A DNA stretch of 64,000 nucleotides from Photobacterium alginatilyticum (GTDB taxonomy: Bacteria > Pseudomonadota > Gammaproteobacteria > Enterobacterales > Vibrionaceae), in assembly GCF_009910675.1 (NCBI RefSeq), contig NZ_RSEJ01000010.1, positions 82,457 to 146,456 on the forward strand, in the 5' to 3' direction. Shown one piece after another: positions 1-8,235 of this stretch. The notes under the pieces were generated by a model. That model was not told the origin of the DNA, did not search any database, and saw only the letters and a list, made by a program, of their open reading frames with translations. Within the stretch, counting starts at the first letter, position 1, and each line of letters begins with the position of its first letter. The position numbers were made by a program, and so were the translations under genes.

Positions 1-21
1 ATTGTTATTCTCATCGAGAAT

Positions 22-98
22 TGGTACGACCGAGTGGACTTGAACCACCGACCCCCACCATGTCAAGGTGGTGCTCTAACCAGCTGAGCTACGGTCGT
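22..98 (-). tRNA. tRNA-Val (anticodon GAC)
   Basis: Read on the minus strand, this 77-base stretch folds as a full cloverleaf: acceptor arm ACGACCG pairing with CGGTCGT, D-stem GCTC/GAGC, anticodon stem CCACC/GGTGG around loop TTGACAT (anticodon GAC), a 5-base variable loop, a T-arm with loop TTCAAGT, discriminator A and an encoded CCA end. It closely matches the remembered E. coli tRNA-Val(GAC). It sits at the left edge of the window, so it may be one member of a tRNA array continuing outside. Confidence 0.96.
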
Positions 99-243
99 AC
101 TGTTGTGTTCCTGAGAACAAGGAGGATATTAAACACTTCATTCTGGTGGTGCAAGTGCAAGTATCCAGAAAGTCAGAAAAAAGAGATTGTTTGCTTACAG
201 TTTGTCCAAAGCGCGAGCCGAATCGGCAGTAGTGGATAGTTTT

Positions 244-268
244 GCGCTAATCAAGGTTCGATTAGCGC
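244..268. repeat. Hairpin downstream of the parA-like gene
   Basis: GCGCTAATC and GATTAGCGC form a perfect 9-bp stem around a 7-base loop, just past the end of the ParA-like gene. No T-tract follows it on the minus strand, so it may be a weak terminator or an mRNA 3'-end stabiliser. Confidence 0.4.
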
Positions 269-283
269 GTTTATAATGGCTTG

Positions 284-1081
284 TTATTGCTCGATTTCTG
301 CTGTTTTATCTGCAGTTTCTTCAAGGGTATGGAAGAGCTTTTCGAATGTTATGGTCAGCTTATGGTTAGGCAGCAAATGGATCAGAGGTTGCTGGTGGTA
401 GTGAGACTCTTTCATTTTGATCGAAAGCGGAAGATAAGGCTCTAAAATCGGCAACCCGAGATCACTCAGATCGGCGATGATCTGGGCCGGGAAGTTAGCT
501 TGGGCATTGAACATATTGACGATCACTCCCTCGACTTCCAGCTTAGGATTATGATCTTCACGAAGTTCAGCCACATTATTGAGCAAGGTGATCAGCGCTT
601 GTTGAGAGAAGCTGTCGCAATCGAAAGGAATTAACAGCCGTTTGGCTGCGATCAGGGCGGCCTTGCTGAAGAAGTTCAGGTTCGGCGGGGTATCGATATA
701 GATCCGATCATAGCTTTTCTCAAGCTCGTCCAGAGCATCTCGAAGCTTGTAGATTTTATAGCGTCGCTCAAGTTCAGATTCTATTTTTTCGAGCTTAGGG
801 CTCGAGGGAATAATATCAAGGTTAGAGAAAGGCGTGGGTTGCGGAAAGTCTTTGACCGGCGTCGATACTGAAAACCATCCGACAGTTTGATTGAGTAAAT
901 CAGCAACCGTCGTATTGCTATCGCTGTTGATATCATAGCCGAGGTAATGGCTGCTGTTGCCTTGTACATCGAGATCAATCAATAACGTTTTATAACCATT
1001 GGCTGCACTTAGTGCTGCCAAGTTTGCCGCGATGCTTGATTTTCCGACTCCACCTTTTTGATTGAATACTACCCGACGCAT
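284..1081 (-). CDS. ParA/MinD-family ATPase, orphan (no ParB)
   Basis: A 265-residue deviant-Walker ATPase of the ParA/Soj class. The deviant Walker A KGGVGKS is at residues 9-15, the second motif DLDVQGN at 36-42 and Walker B IYIDTPP around 128-133. Proteins of this family dimerise on ATP and bind DNA or membrane non-specifically to position cargo such as plasmids, chromosome origins or protein clusters. No ParB-like gene and no parS-like repeats were seen beside it, and it has no N-terminal helix-turn-helix of plasmid type. The next gene upstream on the same strand is a small DUF5062-like gene 65 bp away, so the two may be co-transcribed. The ATG start at 1081 fits the family, whose proteins begin directly with the first beta strand. 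The cargo cannot be told from the sequence. Confidence 0.88.
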   Translation of the reverse strand: MRRVVFNQKGGVGKSSIAANLAALSAANGYKTLLIDLDVQGNSSHYLGYDINSDSNTTVADLLNQTVGWFSVSTPVKDFPQPTPFSNLDIIPSSPKLEKIESELERRYKIYKLRDALDELEKSYDRIYIDTPPNLNFFSKAALIAAKRLLIPFDCDSFSQQALITLLNNVAELREDHNPKLEVEGVIVNMFNAQANFPAQIIADLSDLGLPILEPYLPLSIKMKESHYHQQPLIHLLPNHKLTITFEKLFHTLEETADKTAEIEQ

Positions 1082-1146
1082 TGTTTCCTACCTTGGAATA
1101 TGTGTAATTAGAATACGTTACCTGACGCTATTATGAGTCGCAATGC

Positions 1147-1407
1147 TTATTTGAGTAACTCGTGATCAGGGGGTAATAATCGTGAAATCCACAGCACTAA
1201 CTTGTGCTTCATGTTAGGACCATCTTCCTGATTGGTTGCTAGCGGGGTAATTTGTTTCGCCTCGACCAGCAGGCGGTAAATGCATTCGACTTTGTCTTTC
1301 GGCGAGACCGTTTTGTCGAGGTCGCCATATCCTTGCTTTTTCGCAAACGCCATACCTAGCTCTAATGCTTTCTTAAGCAGTTTGGCTTCATTCTTGTGTT
1401 TCTTCAT
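1147..1407 (-). CDS. Small DUF5062-like protein
   Basis: An 86-residue, lysine-rich, probably helical cytoplasmic protein without signal peptide or membrane segment. From memory it resembles the DUF5062 family of Vibrio-type bacteria; its function is unknown. A longer reading from 1443 exists, but an AAGGAG Shine-Dalgarno motif lies 6-7 bases before the ATG at 1407, which gives the start MKKHKNEAK. It precedes the ParA-like gene on the same strand. The family assignment is from recall and should be checked by profile search; the existence of the gene is better supported than its name. Confidence 0.75.
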   Translation of the reverse strand: MKKHKNEAKLLKKALELGMAFAKKQGYGDLDKTVSPKDKVECIYRLLVEAKQITPLATNQEDGPNMKHKLVLWISRLLPPDHELLK

Positions 1408-1540
1408 TGTTTGCTCCTTGCAATACGGATTTGCTGAGTTCACACAGCTGGATGAACTTAGCGAATAGGTATTGCCGAGCTTTCATCTTAGAGCGAACAG
1501 CACTGAATTAATAGTATGATTTTGTTCCAATACTGTGTAA

Positions 1541-2590
1541 TTACTCATTTTTTGTAACGAGCTTAAGTTGGCATCGCTTGAATGTTCGTTGCCAAAATTT
1601 CACGTGATTAAGGATTGCCTCCCTGAAGCTGGCATGCAGCTCACCGGCAATATAGCTTTGATAATAGGGAGTAAACTGGGGTGAGACTTCAGAGGGGGGC
1701 CGCAACAAAACTTTCAGCGGTGCCTGGATTTGACTGTATTGTGAGTCTAGCTCCGCAAGGTAGGGCTGGATATTACCGGCAAAAAAACGGTGAAACACAT
1801 TCGTGAGATAGACGGCTTTTTGCTGGTTACGGTTTGCACCACAGATGATGTTTGCTTCGTTGGATTCCAACAGGTGGGTAGATGCATTTAGCCAGTCCCG
1901 AGAGCGGGCGAGTGAATATACAAGCTGGCCGAAATATCGATGGGTGTAGATCTGTTGCTGGTAGTCCAACAGGCGTTCAACTTGTTTGGGCGGAACAGTT
2001 CCGCCGTCTTGAAGCGTGTTATGAATGAACAGTAAATAACGCATAGCATCATGGTTAGCGGCAAATCCCGGATACTCAGTCAGGCCAAAGGGAGTGTGAT
2101 AAATTCGCAGTTGTTTTCGCCACTCCTCGCCGGTTGTCAGCATATTCCAGAGATAGACGGGAAGCTGTTGCTGTTTGAGTTGGTGGAGCTCTTTGATCTC
2201 GGGAAGGATGTCAGCATCCTGGGGCAGGGTAGCGAGGCAGTGCTCCAAGCCATCCATGAATAGTAGTTCGTAGCGGAAGCGATGCGTTTTATCCTGTACT
2301 TTGCCCAGGATTGAATTTCTTTCGGCGATTAGGTGAAACAGACCGCACTTTCTGAGCTCGTAGGCGTCGAGCAATCCAATGCGAATGTCTTCAATGGGCA
2401 AGAGCAGATCGCGAATATCGGCTAGCTGCGGAATGTCAGTGTCAGGCTTGTTCGAGGGGGAGACTTCCAGTACGTTGGCCAGCCGTTCGTTGTAGTTTTC
2501 AAGGCTATCTTCAGCCGTAGTAAATTCGCACCCTGCAAGAGTGAGTAAAGCTGAAACGACGATGGTGAAAAAGAAGGGTTTGTTTAGCAT
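1541..2590 (-). CDS. DUF3080-type lipoprotein
   Basis: A 349-residue predicted lipoprotein. The N-terminus is a hydrophobic signal peptide ending in a lipobox (LTLAGC, lipidated Cys at residue 21), so the mature protein should be tethered to the inner or outer membrane facing the periplasm. The rest is largely helical, with conserved-looking Trp/Tyr-rich stretches. It resembles the DUF3080 family of gammaproteobacteria, whose role is unknown. The start at 2590 places the signal peptide correctly; an in-frame ATG at 2635 would add 15 basic residues in front of it, and neither has a strong ribosome site. It lies downstream of norM on the same strand but behind that gene's terminator, so it is probably a separate unit. 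Confidence 0.8.
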   Translation of the reverse strand: MLNKPFFFTIVVSALLTLAGCEFTTAEDSLENYNERLANVLEVSPSNKPDTDIPQLADIRDLLLPIEDIRIGLLDAYELRKCGLFHLIAERNSILGKVQDKTHRFRYELLFMDGLEHCLATLPQDADILPEIKELHQLKQQQLPVYLWNMLTTGEEWRKQLRIYHTPFGLTEYPGFAANHDAMRYLLFIHNTLQDGGTVPPKQVERLLDYQQQIYTHRYFGQLVYSLARSRDWLNASTHLLESNEANIICGANRNQQKAVYLTNVFHRFFAGNIQPYLAELDSQYSQIQAPLKVLLRPPSEVSPQFTPYYQSYIAGELHASFREAILNHVKFWQRTFKRCQLKLVTKNE

Positions 2591-2632
2591 CGCATAGAGT
2601 ACTCGTTTTCTTCTATTATGGTGAATGCCATG

Positions 2633-2663
2633 CAAAAAAGAAAAGGCGGCACATGGCCGCCTT
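2633..2663 (-). terminator. Rho-independent terminator of norM
   Basis: AAGGCGGC and GCCGCCTT form a GC-rich stem which, on the minus strand, is followed by TTTTCTTTTTT. It lies directly after the norM stop codon. Confidence 0.88.
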
Positions 2664-2684
2664 ATGTTGAAAATGGAACCAACT

Positions 2685-4055
2685 CTATCGAAGTGACATT
2701 GCTATCTGGGCATCATCGTCTTGTTTGTGAACCCAGTGCATACGGGCACCCAGCATGATCGCCGCTGATGTCAGGCCGATAATATTCCCGTACCAGAAAC
2801 CATGAGGCCCCATTGGTTCGACTATCCAGTCTGTCATTCCCAAGGTATAGCCGATTGGCAGGCCGAGGATCCAATATGCAATGAAGGTACGGACAAAAAT
2901 GGCTTGCATGTCTTTGTATCCACGCAAGGCGCCAGCAGCGACCACCTGAATGGCATCGGTGCACTGGTAGACAGCCGCGAGGAAGAGCAATTGGCCGGCA
3001 AGGATCACAACATCAGGGTTGTCGGTATAAAGCAGGGCAATATCTTCACGGAATATAACCGTCATTGCAGCGGTTGTCATCGACATCAGCAAGCCTATCA
3101 GCAGTCCGCAGTGACTGGCAATTTTTGCTTCGGTAAGGTTCTTTTCGCCTAGCAGGTGGCCGACCCGGATGCTAAGTGCGGCGCCCAGGCTCATTGGCAG
3201 CATGAACACCAGCGAGGAAAAGTTAATGGCAACCTGGTGCGAGGCGACAACGATTGAGCCGAGCGGCGAAATTAACAAGGCAATAGCAGCAAACAGCGAT
3301 ACTTCGAAAAATAGTGATGCGGCGACAGGAAAGCCTAGTTTGAACAAGCGCAAAATAGCTTTTGGCTGCGGCGTATACCAGGCGTTGAAGAGGCCTGCTT
3401 TCTTAAGGCGTTTGTTGATCAGTACGTATGCCAACATCGAGAAAAACATCAGCCAGTAGACGATAGCCGTAGCTACACCACAGCCAACCCCGCCAAGCTC
3501 AGGGGCGTCAAATTTACCGTAGACAAAGATCCAGTTGAGCGGAATATTGGCTGCCAGGCCAATGAATCCGATAACCATGCCCGGTACTGTCATCGACAGT
3601 CCTTCAGAGAAACTCTTCAGGGTTTGGAAGAACAGAAAAGCCGGTACGGCGAACAGAACTGCGTGCATGTAGCCAATGGTTTTTTCGCCAAGCACGGGCT
3701 CGACATCCATCATATCAATGAGCATACCTGCATTGTAAAGAACAAGCATGATCGGTATTGAGATGATCAGCGAAAGCGTAAAACCATGCTGTACTTCAAA
3801 CGGGATTTTTTCTTTTTTCCCGGAGCCATTTAGCTGGGCAACGACCGGAACAAGTGCAATCAGCAAGCCAACGCCAAATAGAATCGAAGGCAACCAGATA
3901 CTCGCCGCCACGGAAACCGCGGCCATATCGGTTGCACTGACGCCACCGGCCATGACAGTATCGACAAATCCCATGGATGTTTGGGCGACAGACGCAATAA
4001 GTACAGGTATTGCTAGCTTGAGTAAGTGGCGCGTTTCACGCCGGTAATTATGCAC
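2685..4055 (-). CDS. norM: MATE-family multidrug efflux pump NorM
   Basis: A cytoplasmic-membrane MATE transporter of about 456 residues with twelve predicted membrane segments. Characterised NorM proteins exchange cationic drugs, dyes and fluoroquinolones against Na+ or H+. Stretches such as IPVLIASVAQTSMGF, GGVSATDMAAVS and LNIPLNWIFVYGKF are nearly identical to the remembered Vibrio NorM sequence. The membrane-buried acidic residues known from that family, including the Asp in DAIQVVAAG, are present. The likely start is GTG at 4055, which has CAGGAG seven bases upstream and gives a length close to V. cholerae NorM; an alternative start at 4088 adds eleven residues. In E. coli the homologue is the divergent neighbour of riboflavin synthase; here a GGDEF gene lies between the two. 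Confidence 0.95.
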   Translation of the reverse strand: MHNYRRETRHLLKLAIPVLIASVAQTSMGFVDTVMAGGVSATDMAAVSVAASIWLPSILFGVGLLIALVPVVAQLNGSGKKEKIPFEVQHGFTLSLIISIPIMLVLYNAGMLIDMMDVEPVLGEKTIGYMHAVLFAVPAFLFFQTLKSFSEGLSMTVPGMVIGFIGLAANIPLNWIFVYGKFDAPELGGVGCGVATAIVYWLMFFSMLAYVLINKRLKKAGLFNAWYTPQPKAILRLFKLGFPVAASLFFEVSLFAAIALLISPLGSIVVASHQVAINFSSLVFMLPMSLGAALSIRVGHLLGEKNLTEAKIASHCGLLIGLLMSMTTAAMTVIFREDIALLYTDNPDVVILAGQLLFLAAVYQCTDAIQVVAAGALRGYKDMQAIFVRTFIAYWILGLPIGYTLGMTDWIVEPMGPHGFWYGNIIGLTSAAIMLGARMHWVHKQDDDAQIAMSLR

Positions 4056-4142
4056 AGAATGCTCCTGAAGCAGAGATAAGTAATACAAATAAACAAGCGT
4101 GGATTATAGCGCCTCATGAGGACGATACAATTATTGTTGGAG

Positions 4143-6023
4143 TTATTGCACTAGATTTTCCGAGTGAAACTGGGTATCGATAACGGCTTTGTTCTTGCCA
4201 GTTCGCTTGGCTTTATAGAGCATCCTATCAGCAATGGCATAACAGCTCAATTTTCCAGGACCGCAGCGGGTAGCACCGATACTGGTAGTAATCACTATTG
4301 ATGTGTCCTGAACTGTCAGGGGGGATTTTTCAAGACTCTCGAAAATTTGGTCTGTTAATTGTCTAACTTGTTCGGCGTTTCTGCCTTCGGACCAGATGGC
4401 AAACTCTTCGCCGCCAATTCGGCCAATGTAGTCGCCATCTGCCAGGCAGCTTTGGCAACTTTTGGCAAAGTGCTGAAGGGCGAGATCGCCTGTTACATGG
4501 CCAAAGTGATCGTTTAGCTGCTTGAAGTTGTCGATATCTAGAATGAGAAGCCAACCGTCGGTATCTTTGGTGGATAGCTCGAATTGTTCCCAGAAATGGC
4601 GACGGTTCGCAATCCCGGTTAGCGGGTCGATATAAGCAAGCTCGCGTAGTTGGCGATTGGCGATACTCAGTTCTTCTGTTCTGGCTCTTACTCGCTCCTC
4701 CAGCTGTAAGTTCTGCTCCTCGAGAAGCGTATTCAGCCGTTTGGTTTCTTGCTGTTGCTGATCAAGCTGGCGGATTGTTGACTCGATATGCGTGGTCATT
4801 TTGTTGAACGATTTTTCGAGTTGTCCTACTTCATCATCGCGATCAACGGTGATCTTCTTATCCCACTTTCCTTGGCTTATTTCTTCGGCAATTTTTGTTA
4901 GCTGGCGGATAGGCGTCAGTATATAGCGGGTGCCTAATGAGCCGTAATAGGTTGCCAGGGCAATCATTAACATAGTAATAATGATGGCATAGTGTTTTGC
5001 TTGGAGAAATCCCGGCGTTAGATCTGATAACGGAGAATACAGCACAATTCGCATGTTGCGTTTGGGTCCCAACGGGTATTCTGTATAGTAGCTAACCCAG
5101 GGGTGGCCCTGGAAGGTAAATGGCTGCGTGGTCTCAAGGCTTCTGGCATTATTGTTAGCTGTATTATGGTTTTGGTTGTCATGTTGCTTTATCAACGGCC
5201 AAAGCTTACCAAGTGCATGTGATTGCGAAGAGCTCACGTTGATTAGTTGGCCTTGTTGCGGACTGTGTAAAGGGTTGCTGCTAGCCAGAATTTGACCAGC
5301 CTCGTTAACGAGGGCCACGGTGCTATTTTCGCTGGGCTTGGCTTTTATCAGTTCATTGACCACGCTGGTGAGTGTAATGTCTAGCCCCCATACGCCAACA
5401 ATCTGATTATTTTCATCCCGCAGGGCTTTAGACAGGGTAATACCTAGCTGGTTCTGATCAATGGCGCCAGGGTAGAGGTCACTCCAAATAGGTTTGTTTG
5501 ATGTAAGAGCTCGTTGGTACCATTCTCTCGTACGGGCATCAAAGTGCTCCGTGGTTGCGGTAGCAACGCCACCTCTTCCGTTGTGCAGGGTTTGATAGCT
5601 GGTCAAAGGGCCTGCTCCCCCGTTTTCTGATTCAAGTCGAGTGAAGTGTTTGTCCCAGTCGTGTCCGAGCGAAAGCAACCCGCCCTCGTTGTTGGCGAAG
5701 TAGAAGTAGTCGATCGTAAAGTGATGGTTCAATACATTGGACAGATAGACAATAAGTTTGTCGCGGTCCTGAACAATAGTGGGTAAATCTGCTGCTATTT
5801 TTTTTTGGTGTTGATAGACATCTCTGGCTTCAGAAAAGAAACTATCCAGCTGGTGATAAATGGTTTCGCTGGAGTGATGGTATAGCCTTTCGATGGTTTG
5901 CAACCGGACCTGTTCAGAGCTGTGATACCATAACAGTCCAATTGGAATGGCCGTTAACAACACCAGCAGAGTCAGGATTAACTGAATACGCAGACCAAGG
6001 TTTTTAGATAATTGTCTTAACAT
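4143..6023 (-). CDS. Membrane diguanylate cyclase (dCache-HAMP-GGDEF)
   Basis: A 626-residue inner-membrane sensor that should make cyclic di-GMP. In order: a membrane segment near residues 12-32; a periplasmic double-Cache ligand-binding region (about 35-335) with the typical REWYQRAL and WSDLYPGAI stretches; a second membrane segment near 343-365; a HAMP linker; a glutamine/glutamate-rich coiled coil (about 415-455); and a C-terminal GGDEF domain beginning DPLTGIANRRHF, with the catalytic signature GGEEF at 537-541. The signature is intact, so activity is expected. The RxxD inhibitory site that normally lies five residues before it reads ADGD, so product inhibition at that site is probably lost. 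It lies between norM (54 bp downstream, same strand) and the divergent riboflavin synthase gene. The ligand is unknown. Confidence 0.93.
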   Translation of the reverse strand: MLRQLSKNLGLRIQLILTLLVLLTAIPIGLLWYHSSEQVRLQTIERLYHHSSETIYHQLDSFFSEARDVYQHQKKIAADLPTIVQDRDKLIVYLSNVLNHHFTIDYFYFANNEGGLLSLGHDWDKHFTRLESENGGAGPLTSYQTLHNGRGGVATATTEHFDARTREWYQRALTSNKPIWSDLYPGAIDQNQLGITLSKALRDENNQIVGVWGLDITLTSVVNELIKAKPSENSTVALVNEAGQILASSNPLHSPQQGQLINVSSSQSHALGKLWPLIKQHDNQNHNTANNNARSLETTQPFTFQGHPWVSYYTEYPLGPKRNMRIVLYSPLSDLTPGFLQAKHYAIIITMLMIALATYYGSLGTRYILTPIRQLTKIAEEISQGKWDKKITVDRDDEVGQLEKSFNKMTTHIESTIRQLDQQQQETKRLNTLLEEQNLQLEERVRARTEELSIANRQLRELAYIDPLTGIANRRHFWEQFELSTKDTDGWLLILDIDNFKQLNDHFGHVTGDLALQHFAKSCQSCLADGDYIGRIGGEEFAIWSEGRNAEQVRQLTDQIFESLEKSPLTVQDTSIVITTSIGATRCGPGKLSCYAIADRMLYKAKRTGKNKAVIDTQFHSENLVQ

Positions 6024-6222
6024 ATTATACCCTTGAGCTATTCAGGAATTTATTGGCTGATATTGAGTGCCTCGAAGGATATATTCTCCTGTCGATGGTT
6101 ACAAATGTTATAGCCGTGTTTTATAAGATTTTTGTTTAGGTTATTAGGATTGACTGGGTGATTAGCAGCCCTCTCATAAAGAGGGACGATTATTCCCTTG
6201 CAAAATATAAACAGGAGAGACC

Positions 6223-6837
6223 ATGTTTACCGGGATTGTTCAGGGTACTGCGGAAGTTATCGAAATTACCAAAAAAGATCAGTTTCAGACTCATGTTATT
6301 CGGATGCCGTCGCAGTTGTTGTCTGGGCTTGAGATTGGCGCGTCAGTTGCTCATAACGGTTGCTGCCTGACGGTAACGGCGTGCTCTGGTGACGAGGTTG
6401 CCTTTGATTTGATGCAGGAGACATTAAAGGTGACCAACCTTGGTTTGCTGAAAGTCGGTGATGCGGTGAATGTTGAGCGAGCAGCCAAGTTCGGCGATGA
6501 AATTGGTGGCCATTCGATGTCGGGACATATTAACTTTTCGACAGAAATCAGCGAGGTTATCACCAGTCCGAATAATTGTACTATCTGGTTCCAACTGCCT
6601 GAAGCTTACGCTAAGTATGTATTACGCAAGGGCTACATTGGCATTGATGGTTGTTCATTGACGATAGGGGAGGTTAAAGATAATCGTTTCTGCGTCCATT
6701 TGATCCCTGAAACGCTTAGCCGAACCCTGTTTGGTTGCCGTCAGGCTGGCGATATTGTGAATATTGAAATCGATCCCCAGACACAGGCCATTGTTGATAC
6801 CGTTGAACGAGTGCTGGCGGCAAAAGAAACTGCATAG
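6223..6837 (+). CDS. ribE: Riboflavin synthase, alpha chain
   Basis: The enzyme dismutates two molecules of 6,7-dimethyl-8-ribityllumazine into riboflavin and the pyrimidine substrate of lumazine synthase; it acts as a cytosolic homotrimer. The 204-residue protein shows the family start MFTGIVQG, two tandem lumazine-binding barrels (about 1-97 and 98-195), and the motifs NGCCLTV and [16 protein letters not shown] stands eight bases before the ATG. It is a single-gene unit closed by a strong terminator, not part of a rib operon, and I see no FMN-riboswitch-like sequence in its leader. The E. coli equivalent was formerly called ribC. Confidence 0.96.
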   Translation: MFTGIVQGTAEVIEITKKDQFQTHVIRMPSQLLSGLEIGASVAHNGCCLTVTACSGDEVAFDLMQETLKVTNLGLLKVGDAVNVERAAKFGDEIGGHSMSGHINFSTEISEVITSPNNCTIWFQLPEAYAKYVLRKGYIGIDGCSLTIGEVKDNRFCVHLIPETLSRTLFGCRQAGDIVNIEIDPQTQAIVDTVERVLAAKETA

Positions 6838-6855
6838 TAGCGCTTTGTTTAATAG

Positions 6856-6888
6856 CAATCCCTGCCATTGCAGGGATTGTTTGTTTTA
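6856..6888 (+). terminator. Rho-independent terminator of ribE
   Basis: CAATCCCTGC and GCAGGGATTG form a perfect 10-bp stem with loop CATT, followed by TTTGTTTT, 19 bp after the ribE stop codon. Confidence 0.92.
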
Positions 6889-6920
6889 ATGGGTATTCAG
6901 CCACCTACCAGGGAGATTAG

Positions 6921-7124
6921 TTAGAAAATCTGTTCATCGTCGGCATCAACGAATAGATTTATGGTTTTATGCAGCTCATCAACTTCCATCGTTAAATGAA
7001 TGGCGTGGCAACATGCCGGACAATCATCGTAAAACTCTTGGCTACCTGCGCTGGCATCGAGGGTTATTCTAATATTATGTCCGCAATGAGGGCATATAAC
7101 CCCTTGTTCAGTATAGTTTTTCAT
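6921..7124 (-). CDS. Small CPXCG-motif cysteine-rich protein
   Basis: A 67-residue cytosolic protein with a CPHCG pair near its N-terminus and a CPACC pair about 30 residues later, a spacing suited to one structural zinc ion (zinc ribbon), followed by an acidic tail. It fits the CPXCG small-protein family found across gammaproteobacteria, whose function is not known. GGAG six bases before the ATG at 7124 decides the start over an upstream reading at 7151. It is convergent with ribE and appears to be transcribed alone. Confidence 0.85.
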   Translation of the reverse strand: MKNYTEQGVICPHCGHNIRITLDASAGSQEFYDDCPACCHAIHLTMEVDELHKTINLFVDADDEQIF

Positions 7125-7390
7125 AGTGTACTCCGTAGAGGTGCTGAGCACATAAAATCGGCTTCATTACTGATTTATAGGAATAATTGTATCTAACTAA
7201 ACTTTAGCGTCATGCATTCGTTTTTGCCGAGAATTAACTGCAAAGTTTGATTGGATAAGAAGTTTCGGAGAAATAATGAAAGTTTTGTCAGGGATTGATA
7301 TTTTTGGCTGGATGTTTGTCGTTTTATAAGATTTGCTTTGTTTGGTAACGTGTTGATTTTGGAACATTTATGAAGACTAAAGGTATGCAA

Positions 7391-7427
7391 AATATGAGGT
7401 AAAGACAAGGCGATTTGCCTTTACCTC
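7391..7427 (-). terminator. Probable terminator of hxpB
   Basis: GAGGTAAAG and CTTTACCTC form a 9-bp stem (7396-7427) with an inner GGC/GCC pair. On the minus strand it is followed by the T-rich ATATTTTG. It stands directly after the hxpB stop codon. Confidence 0.6.
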
Positions 7428-7448
7428 AGCATAGTAGCATCTGGCGTG

Positions 7449-8102
7449 TTACAGGCTGGCAATTAGTTGCTGATTTACTTCGTGAAGCGAGGAAAGTTTT
7501 CTATCAGCAATCGCCCAGCGCGCATCATCGGCATAGGCTTTTTCCGGTACGGCAATGCCTTTCATTTGCGCGGCTTTGGCGGCAAGCAGGCCGTTTACCG
7601 AGTCTTCAAATGCGACGCAGGCCTGTGGAGCGACACCCAGTTCATCGGCGGCATTGATGTAGACTTCCGGGTGCGGTTTTCCATAGCGAAGGTGTTCCGC
7701 AGACAGTACCGCAGAGAACTTGCTTTCCAGAGAAAGGGCTTCCAGGGTCGACTGGATCAGGCGCATCGGCGAGGAAGAGGCAAGGGCAATTTTCAATCCT
7801 AGCTGTTCGCAGGTTGCCAGGGCTTCAAGTACGCCCGGTAGCATCGGCTTATGTTCTTTGATTAGCTCTTCAACCCGTACCACAATCATTTCTGTTACTG
7901 TGGCACAGTCGAGATCTTGCCAAGGTTGTTTGGCATACCAAAACTCGACGACCTGATCGATACGTAGTCCCATGGTTTGCAGGGTATCTTTTTGCTCAAT
8001 TTGCACGCCTAGCGAAGAGAAAATCTCAACCTGTGCACGTTGCCAGAAGGGTTCCGAATCGACCAACAGGCCATCCATATCAAAAACAGCTGCTTGTAAC
8101 AT
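7449..8102 (-). CDS. hxpB: HAD-family sugar phosphatase, HxpB/YniC type
   Basis: A 217-residue cytosolic phosphatase of the haloacid dehalogenase superfamily, subclass with a helical cap. Motif I DMDGLLVDSEP starts with the nucleophile Asp8 and general acid Asp10; motif II is ASSSP; the motif III Lys lies in GKPHPEVY and the metal-binding acid pair in FEDSVNG. E. coli HxpB hydrolyses 2-deoxyglucose-6-phosphate and hexitol or hexose phosphates, a detoxification or house-cleaning role. The ATG at 8102 is preceded by GAGAG at six bases; a TTG one codon earlier is less likely. The next gene upstream is YniA-like, the same pairing as in E. coli, which supports the name. Confidence 0.9.
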   Translation of the reverse strand: MLQAAVFDMDGLLVDSEPFWQRAQVEIFSSLGVQIEQKDTLQTMGLRIDQVVEFWYAKQPWQDLDCATVTEMIVVRVEELIKEHKPMLPGVLEALATCEQLGLKIALASSSPMRLIQSTLEALSLESKFSAVLSAEHLRYGKPHPEVYINAADELGVAPQACVAFEDSVNGLLAAKAAQMKGIAVPEKAYADDARWAIADRKLSSLHEVNQQLIASL

Positions 8103-8235
8103 CAATATCTCTCAGTAAGAATGATAACGAAAACAAGCCGAGAGCTCGGCAGGATATCCAGCCAAGTGCTCAGCTTGTAATTTTTACTGAAGATATCATA
8201 TATCTCAGATAGAGAATAATCCCGAAGGCGCCTGA

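Noticed and set aside
21-239. 72-codon reading frame on the plus strand
   Set aside because: Its first third is the reverse complement of the tRNA-Val gene; no ribosome site and no protein features.
6024-6222. FMN riboswitch before ribE
   Set aside because: No conserved RFN-like blocks are visible in the 200-bp leader.
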